A stretch of 14,074 nt of DNA from positions 1 through 14,074 of the forward strand of contig CBDURE010000094.1 in the NCBI GenBank assembly GCA_965369605.1, given 5' to 3'. The notes under the pieces are model-generated. The model was given only the letters and a program-made list of their open reading frames with translations. It did no database searches and had not been told where the DNA came from. This DNA is from JAGGVT01 sp965369605 (GTDB taxonomy: Bacteria; JAJVIF01; JAGGVT01). Both the position numbers and the translations under genes were made by a program. Shown here piece after piece: positions 6,063-12,424 of this stretch. How positions within the stretch are numbered: position 1 is the first letter of the stretch; every line of letters starts with the position of its first letter.

Positions 6063-6490
6063 ATTACTCAACGGTGCTATAAGATTTACAAACGGTGTCA
6101 GCCATGGTGACAGCCTCGGTGACAGCCCATATCGCAGATTATTATTTAAAATTGCTATAAGATAACTTACCCCAAACGCTGTAATTGGCATTACGTTATT
6201 AAACTGTCAAGATAAAACGAGAAATACTGTTCATCCGGATTTTCCCTGCTGACGAAGAAAATCGGCAATAAGTTATCCAAAATATATTCACATTTCCATG
6301 CAGGTTTGTAAAAAGCCGGATAGTATCGTATAAGTATCGCAGCCTAAAGTTAGGCACTGCAACGCGGATTGCCAATGTATTAACAACTCAGCCGCGTAAA
6401 CTCTCTACATAGCCAAAGTTGTACAAATTGAAGCCGACATGAATATATTGTGAACAAAATTGTGAATTGCCATTCTGGAATCGCAGCCGA
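6036..6490. other. 455-bp gap without a protein gene, rich in short inverted repeats
   Basis: No convincing coding region on either strand; the only sizeable frame (minus, 5955-6191) runs through the rplS terminator. The gap holds a TATAAT (6057-6062), an 11-bp direct repeat TGCTATAAGAT (6075-6085 and 6153-6163), three tandem 12-bp units (6092-6127), and hairpins: GTAAT/ATTAC (6181-6194), GATTTTC/GAAAATC (6238-6263), GCCTA/TAGGC (6342-6355) and ACGCGG/CCGCGT (6362-6397). No terminator with a T-run follows on the plus strand and no known RNA family was recognised. A non-coding RNA, or simply the 3' region of two converging units, are both possible. Confidence 0.4.
6092..6127. repeat. three tandem 12-bp units, NNGGTGACAGCC
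   Basis: Units at 6092-6103, 6104-6115 and 6116-6127 share GGTG(A/T)CAGCC; the first has T where the others have A, and the first two positions vary. A partial ACGGTGC occurs at 6071-6077. Being tandem, they could be a protein binding array or a slippage product. Confidence 0.7.
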
Positions 6491-7651
6491 TTACGCCTTA
6501 TGCAATTCCCTGCCATCAAGGTATGTCCTGACACAGTGCGACCTTGCATCGAGCGGATGGCCATCGAAAATTGCGATATCCGCATCCTTTCCCTTTTCCA
6601 GACTTCCGATTTTCTTGCCCAGACCGATTATCTGCGCGGGATAAATTGTGATTGCCCTGAGCGCCTCATCCTCATCCATTCCGCCCTTTACTGACATTGC
6701 CGCGAGAATTGGCAGTGTCCAAATCGGCGCTACCGGATGATCGGTCGTAATCGACACACGTATTCCTGCCCGGTTGAGAATTCCCGGAAGCGCAATTGAA
6801 CGCTCTCGCAGTTCCTGCTTGAACATCGCTGTGTTTATTGGACCTGTTACGCAGTCAATTTTTCTCTTTTTCAGGTCATCCACAATCAGATGCCCCTCGG
6901 TTGTGTGCTCGATTGTAACTTTGAAGTTAAACTCCTTCGCGATTCTCAATGCTGTCATTATGTCATCAGCCCTGTGGCAATGCCATCTTGCCGGAATTTT
7001 GCCATTTAGAACAAGCGACAGATTTTCCATTCCCAAATCTTCCTCGAAAATCTCCTTTTTCCTTTTCGCCTTTTTCTTTTTGGCGATATAATCACGGCAT
7101 TTCATCATTGCCGCACGAGTGATCGCCGCGGATCCCATTCGGGTTTTAGGCGGCTTTCCCTGATCCTTGCCGTAGAACCTGAAAGGGTTTTCCCCAAGCG
7201 CGAATTTCATGCCCTCCGGTTCCTTGATAATCATCTCCTCTACAGTCTGCGCGTTCGGATAACATTTAAGCACAACGTTCAATCCGCCTATCAGATTCGC
7301 ACTGCCTGGATTAGCAACAGCTGTTGTTATCCCGCCTTCGAGAGCGTAACGAAATCCGGGGTCGCGTGGAAAGATAGCATCCATCGCCCGTACCTGCGGC
7401 GTAATTGGATCCGAACCCTCGTTGTAATGGTATCCCATTATGCCTGCGCCCTCCTCGAAAACTCCCAAATGCGAATGAGCCTCGACAATCCCGGGAATTA
7501 TATACAGCCCCTTGCAGTCAACTACTTTAGCTTTGGCAGGTGTCTTGATGTTCTTTGAGACATCCGCGATTTTCCCGCCTTTTGTCAGAACCGAAAATCC
7601 ATTCGCCCATCCTTTTGGTGTAAAAACATTTCCATTTTTTAATAGAAACAT
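6491..7651 (-). CDS. metal-dependent amidohydrolase (imidazolonepropionase-like family)
   Basis: This is a cytoplasmic enzyme of the amidohydrolase superfamily, 386 residues, with no signal peptide. A small beta-sandwich formed by both ends flanks a TIM barrel. Metal-binding residues can be seen: H59 and H61 in EAHSH, H224/H226 in HCHRADD, H249 in TIEHTTEGH and D304 in TTDHP. The ALGENPFRFYG (151-161) and HRADDI segments place it with imidazolonepropionase-like enzymes, most of which have no known substrate. The C-terminal AD(I)AIFDGHPLD is typical of the superfamily. A Lys-rich loop (191-200) sits where family members vary. ATG 7651 has GAGAGG upstream at good spacing. It is the second gene after the GT4 gene, 38 bp apart on the same strand. 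The substrate (a cyclic amide, dipeptide or amidated compound) cannot be told from sequence. Confidence 0.9.
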   Translation of the reverse strand: MFLLKNGNVFTPKGWANGFSVLTKGGKIADVSKNIKTPAKAKVVDCKGLYIIPGIVEAHSHLGVFEEGAGIMGYHYNEGSDPITPQVRAMDAIFPRDPGFRYALEGGITTAVANPGSANLIGGLNVVLKCYPNAQTVEEMIIKEPEGMKFALGENPFRFYGKDQGKPPKTRMGSAAITRAAMMKCRDYIAKKKKAKRKKEIFEEDLGMENLSLVLNGKIPARWHCHRADDIMTALRIAKEFNFKVTIEHTTEGHLIVDDLKKRKIDCVTGPINTAMFKQELRERSIALPGILNRAGIRVSITTDHPVAPIWTLPILAAMSVKGGMDEDEALRAITIYPAQIIGLGKKIGSLEKGKDADIAIFDGHPLDARSHCVRTYLDGRELHKA

Positions 7652-7689
7652 ATCTGTCCTCTCGGATAATTAAAATTTGAGAAAATAAT

Positions 7690-8826
7690 TTAGCCGTGTC
7701 CCTTACGAGTCTTCTTTACTTTACGTTTCCTGCGCGTTTCATTCACGATTTTATAGTAAATCTCCACTGTCTTTCTCGCATGAATCGCCCAGCTTAGCTG
7801 TTGCGCGCGATCACTTCCCTTTTGAATAAGGTCATTTCGCATATCCTCATTTGAAATTAACTCCAGCATGTTGTCCCCCAGCTGCCGCTCAGCGATTGGG
7901 TCGAATAAAACCGAGGCTCCTCCGGCGCTTTCGATATGCGCGGGAATTTTGGACGCGATAACCGGAACACCCATCTCCATTGCCTCGACAACCGGCAGCC
8001 CGAAACCCTCATCAAAACTGGGACAAACAACCATCATTGAATCGCGATAAGCAACCGTAAGCATCCTGTGCTCCAAGTGCCCGGTAAAAATAACCTTGTC
8101 GAGAAATCCCTGCCGGCGCGCAAGGTCCTTGATTTTATCCTGGTAAGCGTTTTTCGTGCCGACCAGAACAAGCTGCATGTCAGGATACTCCTGATGAACA
8201 CGTTTAAACTGGTTCACAAGAGATTCAATATTCTTGCGGTATTCAAACGATCCAATAAACAGCACGTACGGATTGTGCAGTTTGTATCTCGCGTGAAAAC
8301 CGGTGACTATGTCATTCGTAATGATTTCACTTCTTTGCACTGTTGGCGCAAGTTCAAGAGCTGTGATTTTGTTTTCAGGGATTTTAAGATACTTTATGAC
8401 ATCGCGTTTTGTGGTCATGCTGTTGGTGATTATATGATCCGCGTATTTTGCCGACCATGGGATAATCCTGCCGAAATAATACCTGCTGAATCCGCTCATA
8501 AATCGCGGGCGTTTCAGCACAATTAAATCGTGAATTGTAATCACTCTTGGAAATTTGAGAACAGCCGGAAGGCTGAAGCACGGCGTGTGAAAAACATCCA
8601 GCTTGTCTTTCATAGCCTCCATTACAACGCCATACTGCTCCCATTTCAGGCGTTGTGATGTTGATGTGAATCCTGCCTCATATTTTTTCCCCTTTGGCTG
8701 GTAGAGCTTGACTTGAATCTCGCCACCCCACTCATCAAAAGCGTCAATCAGCGACTGCGTATATCGCCCAAGACCGGTTGCTCCACCGCCGAGGAGACTT
8801 TGTCCGTCCATACCCACGACAAGCAT
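7690..8826 (-). CDS. GT4-family glycosyltransferase
   Basis: A GT-B fold glycosyltransferase of 378 residues that should transfer a sugar from a nucleotide-sugar donor, probably onto a surface glycan or lipid on the cytoplasmic face. The N-terminal domain begins with MLVVGMDGQSLLGG, followed by GLGRYTQSL, and contains DVFHTPCFSLP and TIHDL (97-101). The C-terminal donor-binding domain has YVLFIGSFEYRKN (187-199), LVLVGTKN and the E-x7-E motif as E273 and E281 in FDEGFGLPVVEAM. The tail is strongly basic (365-376), perhaps helping it touch the membrane. Start ATG 8826 is supported by GGAGG 9 nt upstream and by a promoter-like pair at 8865-8893. It leads a two-gene unit with the amidohydrolase; a shared pathway is possible but unproven. 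Donor and acceptor are unknown. Confidence 0.93.
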   Translation of the reverse strand: MLVVGMDGQSLLGGGATGLGRYTQSLIDAFDEWGGEIQVKLYQPKGKKYEAGFTSTSQRLKWEQYGVVMEAMKDKLDVFHTPCFSLPAVLKFPRVITIHDLIVLKRPRFMSGFSRYYFGRIIPWSAKYADHIITNSMTTKRDVIKYLKIPENKITALELAPTVQRSEIITNDIVTGFHARYKLHNPYVLFIGSFEYRKNIESLVNQFKRVHQEYPDMQLVLVGTKNAYQDKIKDLARRQGFLDKVIFTGHLEHRMLTVAYRDSMMVVCPSFDEGFGLPVVEAMEMGVPVIASKIPAHIESAGGASVLFDPIAERQLGDNMLELISNEDMRNDLIQKGSDRAQQLSWAIHARKTVEIYYKIVNETRRKRKVKKTRKGHG

Positions 8827-8864
8827 TTTCCAATTCCTCCAGTATTTATTTCCCTGGTGCTTTA

Positions 8865-8893
8865 ATTTTAACTTAAAATCGCTCGTATGTCTT
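8865..8893 (-). promoter_or_regulatory. probable promoter of the GT4-amidohydrolase unit
   Basis: Reading the minus strand, AAGACA (8893-8888) and TAAAAT (8870-8865) are separated by 17 bp. They match four of six and five of six consensus positions. The start point would be near 8858, giving a leader of about 30 nt that includes the GGAGG site. Confidence 0.5.
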
Positions 8894-8897
8894 ATAT

Positions 8898-8915
8898 GTT
8901 GTTTAAGTTGTTTAA
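8898..8915. repeat. exact tandem duplication of GTTGTTTAA between two divergent promoters
   Basis: GTTGTTTAA occurs at 8898-8906 and again at 8907-8915 with no gap. It sits between the predicted -35 of the minus-strand unit (8888-8893) and that of the plus-strand FlhB-like gene (8920-8925), where a regulator could affect both. A role as operator is inferred from position only. Confidence 0.45.
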
Positions 8916-8919
8916 ATTG

Positions 8920-8948
8920 TAGTCTTTCTTAACCTGGCAGGATATAAT
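8920..8948 (+). promoter_or_regulatory. promoter of the FlhB-like gene, probably giving a leaderless mRNA
   Basis: A perfect TATAAT (8943-8948) ends 6 bp before ATG 8955, so transcription should begin at or next to the start codon. The -35 at 17 bp (TAGTCT, 8920-8925) is weak. AGGA at 8939-8942 could act as a ribosome binding site only if transcription began further upstream. Confidence 0.55.
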
Positions 8949-8954
8949 CATTAC

Positions 8955-9155
8955 ATGGATGACAAGCGTGGAAAGAAGCATGCTGCGGAGATAATAAGCG
9001 AAAAAGCGCAGGAGCATGGTGTCCCGATTCGTAAAGATCCCCCTCTCGCGGATCTTCTCGCGACTGTTCCTCCCGGCGCAACAATACCTCAGGAATTGTA
9101 CGAGGCTGTCTCTGAAATACTAATGCAGATTATTTCACTTGACATGAAAAAATAA
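8955..9155 (+). CDS. stand-alone FlhB/EscU C-terminal-domain protein (FlhX-like)
   Basis: A 66-residue cytoplasmic protein. It matches the end of the FlhB/YscU/EscU export-switch family: HAAEIISEKAQEHGVPI, DPPLADLLATV, then GATIPQELYEAVSEILMQI (41-59). It lacks the membrane domain and the self-cleaving NPTH motif, which would lie upstream in full-length FlhB. It therefore corresponds to the post-cleavage C-terminal part, as in the FlhX-type paralogues known to replace that part of FlhB in some flagellated bacteria. Here no other flagellar or type III secretion gene is present, so its partner is elsewhere or it has another role. The start is ATG 8955 with a TATAAT box just 6 bp upstream. It lies 54 bp before hflX, which has its own promoter-like site. 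Confidence 0.88.
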   Translation: MDDKRGKKHAAEIISEKAQEHGVPIRKDPPLADLLATVPPGATIPQELYEAVSEILMQIISLDMKK

Positions 9156-9171
9156 ATCCTATCCAAACCTC

Positions 9172-9200
9172 TTATCAATTACACATTCTAACGATATAAT
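9172..9200 (+). promoter_or_regulatory. hflX promoter, probably giving a leaderless mRNA
   Basis: TTATCA (9172-9177) and a perfect TATAAT (9195-9200) are exactly 17 bp apart, the optimal spacing. ATG 9210 begins 9 bp after the -10, so the leader would be 0-3 nt, and no Shine-Dalgarno sequence is present in the gap. Confidence 0.65.
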
Positions 9201-9209
9201 GCAAATTGT

Positions 9210-10325
9210 ATGAGTTCCGAACGAATAAAGATCGAAGCCGGCAAACCTGAAAAGCAATCCGCTATTCTCTATGGATTCATCGGCAAGGGCAAATTATCTG
9301 AATACGATGAATTCGAGTTTCTTGCGGAATCCGCCGGCGTGGCAATTCTGGAAACACTCGCGCAGCGCGAGGGTACACCACGCCCACGCCACTATATCGC
9401 GCCCGGCTCTGTCAAAGACCTGGCGCAAATTGTGGAGCTTGTCTCACCTGACATGGTGATTTTCGACTGCGAGTTGAAAGGCTCACAGCGCAACAATCTT
9501 GAGGATGACCTCAAGGTTCCTGTGCTGGACAGAACTGAATTGATTCTGGACATTTTCGCATCACGCGCCAAAACCAGGGAGGGTAAGATTCAGGTCGAAC
9601 TCGCGCAGTTGATGTACCAGCTGCCGCGTCTTACCGGACTTTGGAAACATTTCGGCGCGCTGGGTGGCGGAATCGGGACAAGAGGTCCCGGTGAAACACA
9701 GCTTGAGGTTGACCGCCGTAGAATTAACCAGCGAATCACTCAACTCAAAAGGCAGATTAAAACGATTGAAAGCCAACGGCAAACGCAGCGCAAACAGCGC
9801 ATGAAAAGCAAGATTCCCAAAATCGCCCTTGTCGGATACACAAACGCGGGTAAAAGCACGCTTATCAACGCTTTAACAAACTCGAACGCGTATTCCGACA
9901 ACCGCCTGTTCGCGACACTGGACACACTAACACGCAAGGGCTTTTTTCCAACAAGCCGCCGCGAATTCCTGATTACAGACACCGTTGGTTTTATCAGGCG
10001 AATCCCGACACAGTTGATAGCGGCGTTTCAGGCGACACTTGAGGAAATCAACTACTCAAACCTTCTGATTATTGTCGTTGATATCACCGATGACGACTTC
10101 CAGAATAAACTGGGAGTGGTTCATGAAACACTTGACGATATCGGTGCTGGAGAATTGCCAAAGCTGGTTGTATATAATAAATCAGATTTGCTGAGTAAAT
10201 CATTGCGCCCAATCGCGTCCTCTGAAATAGCTGTCAGCGCGAAAACCGGCGACGGCATTGAGTTACTTGTTGAACAAATGGACTCACTGACCCTGTATGG
10301 AAAAGACAAGCAAGCGAAATATTAA
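9210..10325 (+). CDS. hflX: HflX, ribosome-associated GTPase
   Basis: HflX binds ribosomes and splits stalled 70S particles under stress; GTP hydrolysis follows 50S binding. The 371 residues include the N-terminal nucleotide-binding-like domain (1-125), the signature GGGIGTRGPGETQLE (152-166) leading into a coiled coil (168-200), and the G domain: G1 GYTNAGKST (209-217), G2 around T236 in FATLDTLTR, G3 DTVG (257-260), G4 NKSD (323-326) and G5 SAK (343-345). All key GTPase residues are present. The C-terminal domain of the longer HflX proteins is absent, as in many bacterial forms. ATG 9210 is chosen because it lies just after a consensus -10; the mRNA is probably leaderless. The next gene starts inside its last 29 bp. 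Confidence 0.97.
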   Translation: MSSERIKIEAGKPEKQSAILYGFIGKGKLSEYDEFEFLAESAGVAILETLAQREGTPRPRHYIAPGSVKDLAQIVELVSPDMVIFDCELKGSQRNNLEDDLKVPVLDRTELILDIFASRAKTREGKIQVELAQLMYQLPRLTGLWKHFGALGGGIGTRGPGETQLEVDRRRINQRITQLKRQIKTIESQRQTQRKQRMKSKIPKIALVGYTNAGKSTLINALTNSNAYSDNRLFATLDTLTRKGFFPTSRREFLITDTVGFIRRIPTQLIAAFQATLEEINYSNLLIIVVDITDDDFQNKLGVVHETLDDIGAGELPKLVVYNKSDLLSKSLRPIASSEIAVSAKTGDGIELLVEQMDSLTLYGKDKQAKY

Positions 10326-11373
10326 ATCGTTGTTTTTCATCCTTGTCCTGCTGTTGTGCATGATTCCCGGATGTAACGACAACTCGCATGACGAGAACAG
10401 CAATTCAAGCGATAAAAAACCAGTCGATGATATTCAGCATGAAATTCCAAACGTACTGAATCCCGGTGAGTTTAAGCTTGATACGATAGAGGACGGCGAC
10501 ACTCTTCGACTGGCGGGGATTCGCAAATCAGTCAGGCTGCTTTGCGTCGATACTGAGGAAGTCTTTTCAGGTAAAAAACGAACTGACAAAAAACTTGCTT
10601 ATGATGACTGGGATTCGTATTTGCGAATACACCACAATCCAGATGAGATAAAAAAATACCCGACTCCATGGGGCGATGCGGCAGAGGAATTCGCAAAAGA
10701 GTTTTTTAAGGATATCAGCGATGTAATCATCGAGCATGATTCACTCGACCGCACGAAAGGATTCTTCCATCGCCATTTATGCTATGCCATTGTTGAAAAG
10801 AACGGAAGCCGAATTAATTTCAACGTTGAGCTTGTTCGAAACGGATTCACCCCCTACTACACCAAATACGGCTATTCATCACGGTATCACGATGATTTCA
10901 TCGCGGCCGAACATGAAGCGCGAAAAAAGAAAGTTGGAATCTGGAATAAAAAGACACATTGCTATCCTGATTATGATGAAAGAATTTCACTGTGGACTGA
11001 AAGAGCGGATGCTATCAGGGATTTCGACAGCGCTTATTCAAACAACGATGATTATTTCATGCTTGCAAATGAAACCGACTGGGGGCGCCTTAAGGATTTC
11101 GCAGGAGAGGAAATAACCGTATTTGGAACCATTGATCAAATCCGCAAAAAGGGACCGCCCTACAGGCTGTTCATTGCCCACAAGCAGGGGGAGTTGTTTC
11201 TTTTATACACTGACGATGCTGATCTTCACGGCATGATAATTGAAAAGCACTTTGACGGCAGATTTATTTACATCAGCGGAGTACTCGAAAAGGATGATAA
11301 ATACTACTCGATGAGATTAGTTGATTATGGGCGGATTAAATCGCCCGATATTAAATACAGCAACCATGAATGA
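10297..11373 (+). CDS. lipoprotein with staphylococcal-nuclease-like domain and C-terminal OB-like domain
   Basis: An envelope nuclease of 358 residues. Residues 1-25 are a lipoprotein signal peptide: basic start, hydrophobic SLFFILVLLLCM, then lipobox IPG-C26, so it should be lipid-anchored outside the cytoplasm. After a polar linker, residues 57-215 are an SNase/thermonuclease fold. By alignment to staphylococcal nuclease the active residues are all present: D68 in EDGDT, R80, D85 and E88 in RLLCVDTEE, and R159 in FHRHLCYAIV. Residues 88-130 hold an insertion compared with the minimal enzyme. Residues 250-350 look like a separate all-beta, OB-like domain (ITVFGTIDQI, FIYISGVLEK), possibly for nucleic-acid binding; this is inferred. 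It starts 29 bp inside hflX and its last 8 bp overlap the next gene, so all are one operon. It may degrade DNA or RNA at the cell surface for nutrition. Confidence 0.88.
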   Translation: MEKTSKRNIKSLFFILVLLLCMIPGCNDNSHDENSNSSDKKPVDDIQHEIPNVLNPGEFKLDTIEDGDTLRLAGIRKSVRLLCVDTEEVFSGKKRTDKKLAYDDWDSYLRIHHNPDEIKKYPTPWGDAAEEFAKEFFKDISDVIIEHDSLDRTKGFFHRHLCYAIVEKNGSRINFNVELVRNGFTPYYTKYGYSSRYHDDFIAAEHEARKKKVGIWNKKTHCYPDYDERISLWTERADAIRDFDSAYSNNDDYFMLANETDWGRLKDFAGEEITVFGTIDQIRKKGPPYRLFIAHKQGELFLLYTDDADLHGMIIEKHFDGRFIYISGVLEKDDKYYSMRLVDYGRIKSPDIKYSNHE

Positions 11374-12424
11374 AAAACAAACGGAAGACACAACCATATC
11401 TGTTACTGTAACGATTGTCGCTTTTTCAGATGGCAAAACCGTTCGCGCGTGCATCGATTCGCTTCTCGCACAGCGGATAAACAGCGACTCCTACGACATT
11501 GAATACCGCGTTCTGATTAACAATCCCAAAATTATTCCACCTGAATCGCTGTCCGATGATTACCCGGATTTTACAATTATTGTGCCGGAGCGAAATATCG
11601 GCTACGCTGGCGCGATTGCACATTGCTGGCGTGATTGCGAGGATGGCTATATTGTTGTAACAAATGATGATTTGATTTTTCAGCCTAACTGGCTTGAGGA
11701 AATTTTAAAACCTCTTGAGGATTCGCGTGTGTTCGCATCGACTTGTTCAATAATCAACGAGGGTGAGACAGAGGAAATATCAAACGGCACACTTAATCCA
11801 ATCGGGATTAGAATCCCGGATTTATTTTCCGACCGCTCTCGCGTGCTTTTCCCATCGGGAGCGGCGTTCGCGTTTCGCAAGGACGATATCGAACCGGTTG
11901 ACTCAACATACTTTTTGTATTTCGAGGATGTCTATCTAGGATTGCTCGCACGTCTTCGAGGATTTGAAATCGTGATGAATCCCGAATCAAAAGCGAATCA
12001 TTGCCATCAACTCTCGACCGGCAGGATGCCGAAAGGTCAGTTGCATTATTACATGGAGAAAAATCGCATCGCGAATATCCTTCTGTTCTTCAGTGGATGG
12101 ACTTTGCTGAGACTACTCCCCTACTTCATCGCGGATTTTATAATTCGCATATTTCAGATGTTAACTCTCAAACGCCGTCCTGATGCTATTCTGCGAGTGT
12201 GGTTTTATTATCTCACCCATACAGGCACGACTCTTTTCAAACGATTGAAGGTTGGCGAATCGCGTAAGGTCAGGGATAAGGAAATTCTCTCGATGATGAG
12301 CGGAAAACTTCTGCCGTCTAAAAGCGGGATCGCGAAACTTATAAACAGTGTTTTTATCGGATACGCTAAACTGGTCGGATTGAATTTTGTCGAGACTATT
12401 CGCAAAGATGCCAGACGAAAATAA
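11366..12424 (+). CDS. GT2-family glycosyltransferase (rhamnosyltransferase-like)
   Basis: A GT-A glycosyltransferase of 352 residues. VTVTIVAFSDGKTVRACIDSL (14-34) opens the nucleotide-binding fold, ERNIGYAGA (75-83) is the usual second motif, NDD (100-102) is the metal/nucleotide DxD-type site, and FED (186-188) in YFLYFEDVYLGL carries the catalytic acid pair. HYYMEKNRI (227-235) and the hydrophobic stretch 236-266 resemble GT2 enzymes that build O-antigen or rhamnan chains and sit on the membrane. ATG 11366 is preferred to the in-frame ATG 11321, because only six residues precede the conserved start region and the 15 upstream codons lie inside the nuclease gene. It overlaps the nuclease by 8 bp and the next gene by 17 bp. 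Sugar and acceptor are unknown. Confidence 0.92.
   Translation: MNEKQTEDTTISVTVTIVAFSDGKTVRACIDSLLAQRINSDSYDIEYRVLINNPKIIPPESLSDDYPDFTIIVPERNIGYAGAIAHCWRDCEDGYIVVTNDDLIFQPNWLEEILKPLEDSRVFASTCSIINEGETEEISNGTLNPIGIRIPDLFSDRSRVLFPSGAAFAFRKDDIEPVDSTYFLYFEDVYLGLLARLRGFEIVMNPESKANHCHQLSTGRMPKGQLHYYMEKNRIANILLFFSGWTLLRLLPYFIADFIIRIFQMLTLKRRPDAILRVWFYYLTHTGTTLFKRLKVGESRKVRDKEILSMMSGKLLPSKSGIAKLINSVFIGYAKLVGLNFVETIRKDARRK

Noticed and set aside
6092..6127. short tandem repeats as a CRISPR array
   Set aside because: The units are 12 bp with no spacers and there are no cas genes.
5955..6191. 78-residue frame on the minus strand in the rplS-amidohydrolase gap
   Set aside because: It runs straight through the perfect rplS terminator hairpin and the triple repeat, has no ribosome binding site, and its protein shows no domain pattern.
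6342..6355. GCCTA/GTTAGGC hairpin as an integron attC site
   Set aside because: GTTAGGC fits the R' core pattern, but no matching RYYYAAC partner lies at the right distance, and no integrase or gene cassette is present.
6036..6490. a known RNA such as SRP RNA, 6S RNA or tmRNA
   Set aside because: No conserved SRP tetraloop region, tmRNA tag or tRNA-like ends could be recognised by eye.
7085..7092. TATAAT-like hexamer inside the amidohydrolase gene
   Set aside because: It lies in the coding sequence with no gene placed to use it, so chance is the simplest explanation.
8068..8526. 152-residue plus-strand frame inside the GT4 gene
   Set aside because: The minus strand carries a complete glycosyltransferase with all motifs; the plus frame has no start signal or recognisable domain.
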